This document shows positions 39,160-49,783 of a stretch of DNA of 64,000 nt, piece by piece (positions within the stretch are counted from its first letter, which is position 1; each line of letters starts with the position of its first letter). The notes under the pieces were generated by a model. The model did not search any database. It worked only from the letters and a program-made list of their open reading frames with translations, and was not told where the DNA came from. The translations under genes and the position numbers were made by a program. Location: contig CM062384.1 in NCBI GenBank assembly GCA_031310005.1, forward strand, positions 2,604,001 to 2,668,000, written 5' to 3'. This DNA is from Dactylellina haptotyla. Its lineage: Eukaryota > Ascomycota > Orbiliomycetes > Orbiliales > Orbiliaceae.

Positions 39160-40330
39160 TTAAATTTTTAATGAATTACAAACAATTTTGCGTAGTTTAC
39201 ATAAAGGATTCGGTTATAAAGGTTTTCAATCGGTATACGTACATTTTAAGAAGTAATATTGGATTCCCTACACAGGTAAATTAATTAAAATATATATATC
39301 TATATATACTACTTATAATTAATATTTAAAAATAAATAAATTTATATTATTAAAATATTCGCCAAAAGCAGAAGATATATTCGCATATTAGAATATCAAT
39401 CATACAAAGCTATTTTTAAAAAATACAATTATCAATGCAGAATATACAATATTAGCGATATGTGTTTTAAACTGTTGGCCTGAAATTAGATAAGTAACTA
39501 ATATTATAGCATTTATTATAGCAAATTAAATATTTAATAATTTAATTTATTGATATAGAATATTTATTTTAATTACATCAGACAGGGGTCCCACATTTAT
39601 TAATACAGTTATTAAAGTACTATATCAGATTATAAAGGTTGATAAAAAATATTTAATAATATATTATTTTTAATTAAATAATAAAGTAAAAAAATTAATG
39701 TAAATTTTAAAATCATTAATTAAGAAAAGAATATCTAAGTTTATCACCAATAAAAATAAACAAAATAATATTAAAATATATTAATTATCTACATTAAATA
39801 TGGTATTTTGGGTGTATAAAACAACACTATATAAGATAATTGGAGTTTTGCCAGGCTATTTTGCACATGGGATAAAGTCAAGGGTACTAAATAATAAGAT
39901 TATAAAAATGTTATCTAAGTTTAATAAAAAATATAAAAAATTAATAACCGAAAGGTTAAAATTTATTAAAAATTAATTATTAGTAATATACTAAGATAAA
40001 AATATCATAACAACATTGATTACCAAATATATATAGTTTAAATAAAAAAATATAGTATAGGTACAGAACTCAAAATATAAAAAATCAAATATTTTACCAA
40101 TATTTATATTAAAATATATAGATCTATATAAAATTACAAATATAAATCTAAATAATATTTATTGATTAAAAATAATTATTAATATTATAAAAAAATAAAG
40201 TAAGCTTACTAATAAATTAGTAAATAGGTTTTGACTACAATTAATTATTAAGAGCCTGGAGAGCTTGAAGGAGGCAATGGAAGCTCCATTGGATGTTAAT
40301 ATTAAAAATAAAGATTACAATTTAGAAAAT
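39160..40330 (+). pseudogene. element O integrase remnant
   Basis: The least mutated coding trace of O. Readable plus-strand pieces are an HHCC-like LHKGFGYKGF...YWIPYTGK segment near 39,190-39,290, the DDE core piece ITSDRGPTF near 39,577-39,603, and the GVLPGYFAHG segment near 39,840-39,870. All are hallmarks of Ty3/gypsy integrase. His to Tyr and Cys to Tyr changes and stops fit RIP. It lies 3' of the RT region of O and ends about 200 bp before the polypurine tract. Confidence 0.8.
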
Positions 40331-40527
40331 ACGTGATACATCGCATTTTTTGTTTTTTTTAATAATTCTTTTTTGGGAAATCACTGCTGGATTGCAGGTA
40401 TATACGCTACGGATACATGGTATATTCAGGTAGGAAAATGGCAAACTATATGGCCAAGAAAAAAAAACAATTAAAAATACTAATAAGATTATAGAATACA
40501 AATTGTCCAAAATCCCACAACAAGTCT

Positions 40528-40538
40528 GAGTGGGGGGG
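40528..40538 (+). other. polypurine tract of element O
   Basis: GAGTGGGGGGG directly abuts the first base of the 3' LTR at 40,539. This fixes both the LTR boundary and the plus-strand orientation of O. Confidence 0.75.
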
Positions 40539-40647
40539 TATCAGGGAAGTGTTGTCTGTAGATAGAGCACGTGACGTGTGGCTAGGTATTTAGTCATAAA
40601 GATGTAGCTAGTATTCAATCGAACCTCATCGCAACATCTCTCTCATA
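40539..40647 (+). repeat. 3' LTR of element O
   Basis: 109 bp, starts TATCAGGGAAG and ends CTCTCATA, followed by AACGC at 40,648-40,652. Not RIP-degraded. It contains a CACGTGACGTG palindrome-like E-box motif, as does the left copy. Confidence 0.87.
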
Positions 40648-40652
40648 AACGC

Positions 40653-41803
40653 CCTCTCCAGCCACAGATACAATATATCAGAGCATTTCGAAGGGCCTGG
40701 TTATGGGGTTTATAGTTATATTCTGGGGTAATATGGTACGCGGGCACGCTTCGAAGGCAGCACTCGAGCTCAGATGATCACCCTCTCGTTTGCCGCTGGG
40801 GGAAAGGTCGAATCCGTCCAATATTGTTATTTTGATAGCTTGAGAAGAATAGTACCCAGATCGAGTAAATAACACTCGAACACATTCCACGCTGGGTCCC
40901 GTGATACCGCCCTTACTTCCGCAGGCCTAACCCGGCTTAATCTCGCCTTAACGACCCCGGCTCGTCCATATTTTGTACCGTCGATCTGATTCTGAACCCA
41001 ATCCCCAACCACGGTAACCATTTTGGCTGTGGCAACACTTGAGGATGCTAGACGCCGCGGGCACGGTGAAGCTCTAGGCTTGCTTTGACACTTCCCAGCT
41101 GAGCTGTCAATGCATAAAGACCCTATTAATGTCTCTAAATACAGGGTCTTCGATCGCTCAGACCTATCACTTTGCGCGTTTTATTGCATCTTTAGGCGGA
41201 TTTGACATCACATCTCAACAAGGGTGTCTGCGCTCCCCATGCGCGTTGCAGGGCCTAAGATCTTATAATCCGCGAGATAGCGGACCTAGTTGACATTCCA
41301 GCTGCGCACATTCCTCACAATCGTACTATCTCACGCCTTCAAAGTATCTCAGAAGTATGGCATACACGTATCTCCTTCATATTTTAGAATACCTAAATGG
41401 TATAGCGTGAATATACCAAGGTACCCCTTGGTCAATTATCGATTTTTTTAGTCAAGCAAATAGTGCTCGAGCAAACCAGAGGCTTCCCTCGCGACCTGAT
41501 ATCGCAGAGCTGCAGATTTACATGGGCTCCGAGTGCGATCTATGCAGCTTCGAGACTTGAGCACACGAAGAAATTATATATTAATTGGCGGTACCCTCGG
41601 TATTCCCGACACAATGATACCAGAAATAGCTACTCAACGAAGCTGGTAGCTTGATTTAATCTATATAAACCACGACTCTTGCCCCCAGATTTGCAATTTT
41701 CAATACCCGCTCACTGTATCTCTCAGCTATTTTCTGTGACCAAGGCACGAAATCGTCTCCCTTGACTCTCTTCGACTCCAAGATTTTTTAAAAATACACT
41801 AAA
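40653..41803. other. intergenic region, including the promoter of the SnoaL-like gene
   Basis: Host DNA with balanced composition begins right after the AACGC duplication. Joining it to position 802 restores the pre-insertion site between the ALO1-like and SnoaL-like genes. Minus-strand frames at 40,678-41,021 show no recognisable family. A TATA box lies at 41,662-41,669. Confidence 0.6.
41662..41669 (+). promoter_or_regulatory. TATA box of the SnoaL-like gene
   Basis: TATATAAA-type box (CTATATAAAC) about 140 bp upstream of the ATG at 41,804. Confidence 0.55.
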
Positions 41804-42627
41804 ATGACAAAGACGAACACGAACGGCACCAATGGCGTTCACGCTGCCAATGACACAAGCAGCACCACCGGTTACACAAGAGAAGAGTTCATGTTCGATA
41901 GGGAGAATATCAAAGAGAAGCTCAACAAGATGGTAAGACCTCTTCGAGCTTTGTGCCTCCATCCTTTGTTCAGAATGCAATGCTGATACCGCCGTAGTAT
42001 TACCTGATCGACCTGAAAGAGTGGGATTACATCAAAAACGACTGCTTCTCACCAAACCCGATCCCCGTTGATTTCACCACCGTATTCGGCGGCGAGCCCG
42101 TCGTCGTCAGCGCGGAGGATATCGCGAATACATGGAAACCACGAGTGGAGAATCTCGATTGCTCGCAGCATTGTCTAATGTTCGTATTTTCTCCCTATCT
42201 CGCGACATTCTCGCGATTGATGAATTTAGATGCTAAGATGGTATAATAGAAACCTACACACAACCCTCGACCCACCCGGCTCCCCGAACGTACCCACAAC
42301 CGCGAAAGCCGCCTCCTCGGGAATAGTGCATATGCAGAAAAGCAACTTTGGTGTTTCCGGGGGTAGTAATTTCCATATCGCGGTAGGTTTATCCCCAGTC
42401 TAATATTCTCTCATATATGGTTACGCTGTATTTCATGGTACTGATATTATGAATAGTGTCGATATGAGTGGGATCTTGAGAGAGGCGAACCGGATTGTGA
42501 TGGTAATCCGTGGAGAATCAGCAAGATTAGCTGTTACAGGGTTTGGGCTGAGGGGAACGAGCTCCTGATGCATGTTAATGTTATGTGTGATGATTCTACG
42601 AAGAAGCCGTTGATGATACCGCATTAG
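41804..42627 (+). CDS. SnoaL/NTF2-like protein, 4 exons
   Basis: Exons are 41,804-41,932, 41,998-42,179, 42,250-42,382 and 42,457-42,627 (615 nt, 204 residues, closes in frame). Introns are 65, 70 and 74 bp; the second uses a weak GTTCGT donor. The N-terminus to about residue 35 is Thr/Asn-rich and probably disordered. The rest fits a single SnoaL-like cone domain: a helix with the YYLIDLKEWDYI pattern (a Tyr-x-x-x-Asp-x-x-x-Trp signature), a strand region with LDCSQHCLINLHTTLD, then CRYEWDLERG and the closing NPWRISKISCYRVWAEGNEL, a classic end of this fold. Fungal members include polyketide cyclase-like and scytalone-dehydratase-like proteins, but the substrate cannot be predicted. There are no transport signals or membrane segments. 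Confidence 0.8.
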
Positions 42628-43494
42628 GTTGCGGCTCTTTGATTGCGGTGTCCATTGGGTGGTGGACTGCGAATTATTTAAAGAGTTCGAGCTAACTTTC
42701 GGTTCGAGTGTCATGGGTCATGCAATGAAGAAAACTTGTACTTACTCAACTAGTGTTTTAATATTATAATACGATAATTCTCAAGGGTTAACAGAAGCTT
42801 TATTTCTTCTATTCCATATGCATGCGTATGACAAAGCTTCTGCCCATACTGCTGTATAGAGAATGAGCTCATGAGTAATTCTTCCCACACCGGACTGGCC
42901 AATTTACTACTTTTTTAAAAAACGAGAGTAGGATTTCTTTTTTCAACTTTTAGTATAGATTAAATTGAAGCCTATCGCAAGGCCGAAACTTGGATAGTTG
43001 CACGCTATTATAGTCACGAACTTAATTGCTAGCTAATTTACAATTGCATTTTGTTCAAGTATTATATCCATGATTACAACCTGAAAAACAGTACTTACAT
43101 TTCCCGCGCCCTATCACCCCCAGGTGATGGTTGCTTTAAGCCTAGCATTTTTTGTCCCTCAATTGTTTGGGAACTTGAACCTTTAATTTTAAGCCTGCTC
43201 CACTCAGGAAGCGGCATCCGCGGCTGATCAAACCACAGCAATCCTATCGAGCAGCTCAGGCCTAAGTGCAAGCTTTCGATGTTAGGCTACACTTCGCGCG
43301 CCCAGTGTATCTTTATACCAACGCTGGTGATTCGAAGAAGGACCTAATAAGCTAGAAGTGAACTATCCCTTCTATCCCCCATACCAGCTACATCGCGCCT
43401 TGGAATATCTCGGCTTATCTTGGGCGTTCTCGAAACCCGGGCTCGAGCGCTCCGCGGGGCAGGTCAACGTAAGCCTCCCCGAACAACACAAAAA
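42628..43494. other. intergenic region without recognised features
   Basis: Spacer between the SnoaL-like gene and the ankyrin-type gene. No RNA gene, repeat or conserved frame was recognised. The last 100 bp must hold the leader of the downstream gene (ACACAAAAAATG at the start). Confidence 0.6.
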
Positions 43495-46131
43495 ATGTCA
43501 CAGCAACTAGAGTCGGCAACGCCGATGACCCGGGACCCCTCGTTCTACGCTTCGGCTCCGAATAACGAAGCGCCAATCCACAATCTATCGCATAACGAGG
43601 AGGCGTTATCAGGTCGGATAGAAAGCTTGTCGCTACGGGATACGAGTCATCCGAGGTATCAGGAACATGTTTGCGCTGAGGATTTCTATAAACACTCGAA
43701 AAGGCTGCATGAAAACGTCGTGGTTTGTAAGAGAGAGGAGAAGGTTGGAGGGACGGAATCTGAGGCTGCGGCGCAGGATGGCCTGAAATCTAAAGGGACG
43801 GAGCCGATAAGTTGGAGGTTTGAGAGTTCTGTCGTATGGAATGATGGGGGAAGGAGGAGGGAGAGCGAAGTGGTGTCGCCGGAGGGGCTTGGGCAGAAGA
43901 TAGTGGAGCTTGCTCAGGTACCTGCCGATAGATCGGGGGATGTACAGGATCAATATATACTACCGATTCAGGAGGCACAACAAGGAGCACCAGCAGACGC
44001 CCTGGATGACTCTTCGAATGCGTTAGAAGTGCCTGCGGAGGAGGCTAAACCGATTGACATAGTCGCTGAAGGTGCGAAAATATGGGACAATATACTGGAC
44101 GAAAAGAGGGGCTCGCTAGAGTTGGATCAAATATTTGAGCCAAATCCCAGTCTATCTACGGATCCTCAAAGTTTCGTCTTGGCTGTTCTCGAAGAGTTCA
44201 TGACACGGCGGGAGTCGTATTGGAAAAAACTCGCATCCCAAGGTTTCAATCTTATGAGGTACAAGGAATCCGATGACGACGACTTGTTTCTCCAGTCCTC
44301 TTATATGGACGCCTCTATCGAAGCAGCTAAGAAAGGAGACGGCGCGCGAGCTGAGAAACTGCTCGGGAAAGCAATGGACCACTTGGACAAGCGGGTCGAA
44401 AAGTCTTTTGACGACATAATGGCCAAATGGGTCGTGGTGGTCGAAAAAGTGGAATGGATATTTTGCTGTCTCTACGTATACGTCCGGTTTCTCGTCGAGA
44501 GCAGATCGGCTAAGGCGGCGGATATGGTTTTGAAATTCGTGGAGCAGTGGGGTAACCTAGGAACACAATATCTGAGTCTCAAGAACAGTGGTGTGAGAAA
44601 TGCCGAAGGGCTGCGATGGCTGTTTCAAATGCACTTTTTATTCATGAGGTTACGGAGTGGGTCCGAAGCGTACGAACGTCTGATCAGTTATGAGAAGTGG
44701 GAGCCTACCTTTTTCAGAGAAGCGGGGATGGAGATTGGAAACGTGGCAAGGAACATGGAGGGCATAGAGCTTCTAAGGTTGGCGAACGACACGAGTTCTC
44801 TTATAAGACCGGGAACTTGGAAGCAGCATCTAGGATTGAGGTTTACGATATCGGAGGCAGAATTATACAAGTTGAAGAAAATTGGCCCCAAGGAGATGGT
44901 TTTGGAGAATCTGGCGATGCTCTATAACTTTGACGTGGTAAAGTCACTGAGCAGCGAAAGTGCATCGAAGTTCGCGAGTAGCGGCGCATTTTTCCCTCAG
45001 CCGTTTGCACCAGTGATACCCGAGAAGGCACCACCGAAGGAGATAGTGCCCATAGAACTGCTACCCGAACCTGCGAGGGCTCGGAGGTTGGCAAAGCGGT
45101 ATTCTCCTTGGGCAACCGGGCCGGGGCCATCAACGACAAATTCATCTCGGAGTGCCAGTCAAATCGACCAAAGAACGGCTAGACCTGAAAGTGGTCAAAG
45201 AGATGAAGAGCTGCAGGCCTTAGAGCGTGTGCAAACTCAAGATCTTTACGAACCACCTTCAAGCTCTGGATCTGGGCAGCCTGGTCTGGAGCCAGAGCTG
45301 GTAGAGGCTAAGATAGCACTGACAAATGCAGTCGCTGAGCGCATACTACGGCAAGCCAACTCTATCCCTTCAGCAGAGAATGGGTCCCGTCAGAAACAAT
45401 CGGCCCCAGTAAACCCGGCTAGCGTATTAAAAGACCAGCGTATTCGCAACATGAAGGATCAGCCACATAAGGGTGGATCAGACTGCACCACTCAAGAGAA
45501 CCAGGCGATCGAAGATTTTAAGCATGCGGTCCGAAACGTAGTCGAACTGGATTTTTACATCGGCCAGTTGGCATCACTGGGGTTAATAAATGTTATCCGA
45601 GGAGACCCGACGTACAAACCATGGACGCCACTGATTGAAGCGATATGCAACCAACGGTGGGAAGCTGCTAAGACACTCCTCAAACTCGGAGCCTCTTTTT
45701 CACTCGGATATCCCTTCCATACAGCTCTAAGCCGACACTTTATGGAAGACTCTAGGAATCGCTGCCAAAGGTTTGTGGACAGAAGAATAATCGGCCCATT
45801 GCCGCCGGGTATGGATGCGGCGGCGTATTTTTACAGCGAGTCGATTGCGCTTATCCATTTTATGGTGGATATTGGGGCAGAGGTGACAAAGCCCGGGAAG
45901 GCGAACACGGACATAGACAAGCAGGTAATAACGTATCCGATACACCTAGCGGCGCTAGATATCATGCCTGGGGGATACTTGGTAGGCTATCTAATTTCGA
46001 AGGGGGCGAGGGTGTGGTCGAAAGACCATAACGGGGAATTGCCGGTTGACTATGCGAAACGAGCAGATAACTTTAATGCAATAAGTATCCTAGAAGACAC
46101 TATGAAGAAGCAGAGCAGAGGATACACTTGA
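43495..46131 (+). CDS. large single-exon protein with C-terminal ankyrin-like repeats
   Basis: 878 residues from ATG at 43,495 (AAAAAATGTC context). The frame extends upstream to 43,420 only through a TTG, so this ATG is preferred. Residues 1-220 are polar and low-complexity. Residues about 240-480 are helical with no family I recognise (contains WIFCCLYVYVRFLVE, too short and charged around for a sure membrane helix). Residues 490-700 are Pro/Ser/Glu-rich. The C-terminal 180 residues show ankyrin-type signatures: TPLIEAICNQRWEAAKTLLK, TYPIHLAALDIM and a final DHNGELPVDYAKR. Ankyrin repeats mediate protein-protein contacts. No intron is needed. Function unknown. Confidence 0.8.
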   Translation: MSQQLESATPMTRDPSFYASAPNNEAPIHNLSHNEEALSGRIESLSLRDTSHPRYQEHVCAEDFYKHSKRLHENVVVCKREEKVGGTESEAAAQDGLKSKGTEPISWRFESSVVWNDGGRRRESEVVSPEGLGQKIVELAQVPADRSGDVQDQYILPIQEAQQGAPADALDDSSNALEVPAEEAKPIDIVAEGAKIWDNILDEKRGSLELDQIFEPNPSLSTDPQSFVLAVLEEFMTRRESYWKKLASQGFNLMRYKESDDDDLFLQSSYMDASIEAAKKGDGARAEKLLGKAMDHLDKRVEKSFDDIMAKWVVVVEKVEWIFCCLYVYVRFLVESRSAKAADMVLKFVEQWGNLGTQYLSLKNSGVRNAEGLRWLFQMHFLFMRLRSGSEAYERLISYEKWEPTFFREAGMEIGNVARNMEGIELLRLANDTSSLIRPGTWKQHLGLRFTISEAELYKLKKIGPKEMVLENLAMLYNFDVVKSLSSESASKFASSGAFFPQPFAPVIPEKAPPKEIVPIELLPEPARARRLAKRYSPWATGPGPSTTNSSRSASQIDQRTARPESGQRDEELQALERVQTQDLYEPPSSSGSGQPGLEPELVEAKIALTNAVAERILRQANSIPSAENGSRQKQSAPVNPASVLKDQRIRNMKDQPHKGGSDCTTQENQAIEDFKHAVRNVVELDFYIGQLASLGLINVIRGDPTYKPWTPLIEAICNQRWEAAKTLLKLGASFSLGYPFHTALSRHFMEDSRNRCQRFVDRRIIGPLPPGMDAAAYFYSESIALIHFMVDIGAEVTKPGKANTDIDKQVITYPIHLAALDIMPGGYLVGYLISKGARVWSKDHNGELPVDYAKRADNFNAISILEDTMKKQSRGYT

Positions 46132-46616
46132 TTGTCCCCGTCGCATTATTTATTACCCTGTACTATATAATCAATTCTAGCCGTTTAGTGGAGTGGCGCC
46201 CGAATTTATGTACATAAATAGAGTGATTGTGTGTTGTGGGCCGGAATACCACACGCGGCGATAAGGCCAAGTCCGCGGCTAAACAAACTAGCCCATCGTC
46301 GTAATAGTCATCTTTGCCCGCCCGCCTCTTCGTTTCCTTCCTTCCCTTCCGTTCGGGTGGTTGTAGTCACCGTTCTCGGTGTACGAGAACCTCTAATTTG
46401 CTGACCTCCATCAACTGCTACTATCCACACTTCATACCATTCACACTGTATTTGGTTTCTCACCGTTCGTTCGTTCGTTCCAACCTCCTCGAATTGCCTA
46501 CAGGCTAGCTGCGGTGCATGGCTAGCTGGTGATGAGCATCTCGTAGCGGCAATACCCTAATATTTTCTATCGCCACCTCTCTCCCTCCTTGAACCGACCC
46601 GGCGCTGGGAACAGCC
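46132..46616. other. intergenic region / 5' leader of the RNF10-like gene
   Basis: Pyrimidine-rich leader sequence upstream of the ATG at 46,617, with a short CGTT repeat near 46,465-46,480. No other feature seen. Confidence 0.55.
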
Positions 46617-49089
46617 ATGACCTCCTCCATTGGCAATACTATACTCGCCTCGAAGGCCCAGCAGCTATCTTCTCCAGCTTCACAGAACCTCCAATCGTCC
46701 GTTTCCAGCGACCAGCAGGCTTCGGCCCAACAGCGAAACTCCTCCAGTAACAGCGGCAGCGGGGCTGGCGGCAACCGCAATCAAGCGAATCCCCGCCACA
46801 TTCAGGGGAACAAGACCAAACATAAGAACCATCGCCGGCCGAGTATGCAGAGAGACGACGTTATTGCCGAAGCTGTAAGCTCTTCTTCTACATATTTTCT
46901 GATTGTCTGGGTGTTCAGAAAATTTTTGGTTCCTCGGTAGACTAACCCGTAGATGGAAAGATCGCAATGACCTCATCAACTGTGGGCCGGAAGGGCCGGA
47001 CTTCAATCACCCATTTGATGGACTGGAGTCTCCCACCACCGAGAATTCAGCAAGGCTATCATCCTCACCACCGTCATGGAAACAGGCGGAATCCGTCGTG
47101 GGGACTCGGCAGTGGCTACCACGCCGTCGACAAAGCCAGGTAACTTCACCTCCAGCTCTCGATCAATGTAACAGCTAGAATCTAATCATATATCACCTGG
47201 ATACTAGATATGTCAACGCAAATTATCGTTTCATCGTCGACCCCGCCGGCGACTATCGTCCACAATCCCTCGATCCCGACTCGACTCTCCCCTGGGCGTC
47301 CATCCTTCAAATCCTCGCATCTTCGATCACCCAAACTGCCTCATGCCCTATCTGCCTGTGTGACCCTGTGGCACCCCGTATGGCTCGCTGCGGCCACATC
47401 TTCTGTCTCCCCTGCCTGATCCGCTACATGGCGTCAGAAGAAGACGCCTCCAAGTCCGGTGGGCAGCAGAACCACTACCACCACGCAAACCAGAACAAGC
47501 AGAAATGGAAGAAGTGTCCGATCTGCTATGACAGTGTTTACATGAACGAAGTACGACCGGTCAAGTTCTACAAGGGACAGGAGATGCCATCGCCTAGAGA
47601 AGGGAGCGATCTCGTCATGAGGCTTATGATGCGACAACCCGGGTCGACACTGGCTTTACCGAAGGATGTGGCGAACATCGTGTTGGCTAGTCCCGTAACA
47701 GGGAAAAGAAGGAACAGCACCAATCAGCCGGAAGGGGACTCGCTGCCCTGGCACTACGCTGCAGAAGCTACCGATTATGCGAGAATCATGAAAGGCACCA
47801 GGGGATATATACAAGAGGAATTCGAAAGGGAGATCGCAGAGCTGCAGGAGCAGGAGAGAGTTGATGAGTTGATGTTTGGAGATGAGACCGATTGGGTTAA
47901 GAAAGCAATTGGAAAGGTCAAGTCTGCCATGGAGAAAGCGAAGGATTTACCTGATAGAGAGGAAGAGAAGCACGAGAAGCTTCTTGGAAAAGACCTTCTA
48001 GAGCAACATCTCCTCGAGGAAGCGAACCTTCGAGCGGAGCGGAACGCTACGAAACGCCCCCCAATCGTGCCGCAGACCGAAGTCGAGATCCCGGATATGT
48101 ATCTGATGACATCCTCGTCCGCTCAGAATGGCATCAGCAATGATAACACTGCTGTTGAGGCGAAGGCGCAAGAACATGCCGAATCGGTTCCGAATACGCC
48201 TGTTACACCTGCGCCTAAATCTCCAACTTCACACCGAATGACGAGACCGATCGATACTCACGATCCGACACAACCTTATTTCTTCTACCAATCCCTCCCG
48301 CACTCGTATCTTTCGCCGCTGGATATCAGAATACTCAAGGTCGCGTTTGGAAGTTTCGCAAATTTCCCCTCTACTGTGCTCCCGAGAGTTGAGAACTTCA
48401 GTATGGGCCACGTCGTCGACGACGATATTAGGAAACGTGCGAAGTACCTTAGCCATCTGCCGTATGGCTGCGAGGTCGCCTTCCTCGAATGCGATTGGAC
48501 CGATATCGTGCCATCTGAGGTGCTGGATAAGTTCTCGGTTGAGTTGGAGCGACGCAGGAGAAAGAAGCGTGAAAAGGATAACAGGGAGGAGCGCGACCGT
48601 ATCAGGGCTGAGAGGGAAGAAGATGAGAAGCGTTGGAGTGGCGCTAGAAAGAATGCGGGAAGGATTAATGGCGGTTCCGGGGAGGATGAGCTTGGATTGG
48701 CGATGGAGATGAGTAGGAGGGAGTTTGAAGGTGTGGTGGGTGGGTCTGCGATCGTCGAAGAAGATGATGATATGGGTATCATGCCGAACGGACCGAAGTT
48801 GGGGTTCGCCAATTTGCCGCAGAGCAGCCCACCGAGCAGTCGGACGGTCTGGGGCACCCCTCTCGTTGCGGGTGGTGGTTCAGCACCACCAGAGCCCCAG
48901 AACTGGCCACGGGCAGATGATAAGAAAGACACCGGCTGGCTGGAAGGCTGGGAGAGGGAGATCATTGCAGCAGATCAAGTTGCTATCGCTGCTGCTGCCT
49001 CTACGGGAGGCGGCGGTGGTGGCGGTAAAGGCAAGAAGAAATTCAAGAAGGTCACATTGATGACGAATGGTGGAAAGCGGGGAGCTTGA
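46617..49089 (+). CDS. mag2: RING-finger E3 ubiquitin ligase of the RNF10/Mag2 family, 3 exons
   Basis: Exons are 46,617-46,874, 46,961-47,139 and 47,208-49,089 (2,319 nt, 772 residues, closes in frame). Residues 1-80 are Ser/Asn/Gln-rich and end in a basic KTKHKNHRR patch. Residues 87-160 carry the family block: GRKGRTSITHLMDWSLPP, the GLGSGYHAVDKARYVNANYR segment, then FIVDPAGDYR. A C3HC4 RING follows at about 192-258 (CPICLCDP, ARCGHIFCLPC, KKCPIC) with a long loop. The C-terminal half is charged with a coiled-coil-like Arg/Lys/Glu stretch (LERRRRKKREKD) and ends in a poly-Gly/Lys tail. Human RNF10 ubiquitinates 40S ribosomal proteins during translation stress; yeast MAG2 is the ortholog. 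Intron 1 needs an AAAG acceptor to keep the conserved frame. Confident on family, inferred on substrate. Confidence 0.9.
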
Positions 49090-49783
49090 ACCTACCCCAG
49101 GGGCTCCAAAGACTGTTTGGTCTAGAAGGCTATAAATTCTTATATATACACCACTGCTCATTTATATGTTTTACCATGGCCGCGCTATACGTTTTTCAAA
49201 GAGGTGTTCTGATTGGGGGTTCTTTTTTTTTCATTTACTATATAAACCTGAAGAAATATTCACAGGAAGGAAACGGTGTCGATTTTGTACTTGGAATTTG
49301 AAGGTGGGACAGGCCCGAATGGTGCTCTCGCCGTGTCCGAACGGTATTCTACAGATATTTACAGATATAAATACATTCACATATCGAGTTAATACAACGA
49401 ATAAATAAATATACCGTATTCCAATCGTAACATCTATCTTTTGTGCATGCCCAGCTATCAAATCTGGGCTGTTCTAGGCGTCCCTGCTGGAGGCCCCTGT
49501 CGCATAGTTTGCCGCTAAGGTATCTGCACCCCGCCGCGAGCTCGAGCCGGAATTCCATTTTCGGCCGCCGACGCAGGCAAACATAAAAATTGGCAATCGT
49601 TTGTAATCTCGTGTGAGTCTTCCTGCAGAAAAACTTCATCGCATCTTTCTTTTCATCCGCTCCGTTTTGCTCAATTGCCTTTCAGCGTTCCTTTGATTTT
49701 CTGTTCGAATTGCCATATATTGGTATTTTTCCGTATTCAGCTTCAACAACCAAGCTACACCGTACCGCATCGCATATACAGAC
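49090..49783. other. intergenic region / upstream region of PRO2-like gene
   Basis: Spacer with the 3' end region of the RNF10-like gene (AT-rich around 49,130-49,280) and the leader of the reductase gene. No other feature recognised. Confidence 0.55.

Larger units (their letters stand above)
803..40647 (+). mobile_element. outer Ty3/gypsy-like LTR retrotransposon O, RIP-degraded and split by nested insertions
   Basis: Near-identical 109-bp direct repeats (803-911 and 40,539-40,647; four transition differences by eye) bound the whole AT-rich block. A perfect 5-bp duplication AACGC lies outside them (798-802 and 40,648-40,652). A G-rich polypurine tract abuts the right LTR. Internal sequence survives in four pieces (912-1,749, 10,679-11,618, 18,308-21,467, 39,123-40,538), about 6.4 kb in all, a normal size for a gypsy element. 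A degraded gag zinc knuckle lies at about 18,66x-18,707 and a degraded integrase at 39,160-40,330, both on the plus strand. Integrase at the 3' end is the gypsy gene order. Elements A, D and C (with B inside C) are inserted in it, each with its own target duplication. The element has no intact reading frame. Confidence 0.88.

Noticed and set aside
803-40647. AT-rich block as inserted mitochondrial DNA, a centromere core or a Starship giant element
   Set aside because: LTR pairs, target duplications and gypsy pol traces explain it fully. No mitochondrial gene, satellite array or tyrosine-recombinase captain gene was seen.
40667-40684. TATATCAGAGC resembling a retroelement primer-binding site after the right LTR
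   Set aside because: The AACGC duplication and polypurine tract show that this is host DNA outside element O; the similarity is taken as chance.
40678-41021. Minus-strand frames just right of the island
   Set aside because: No domain, overlapping in different frames and no splice signals found to join them.
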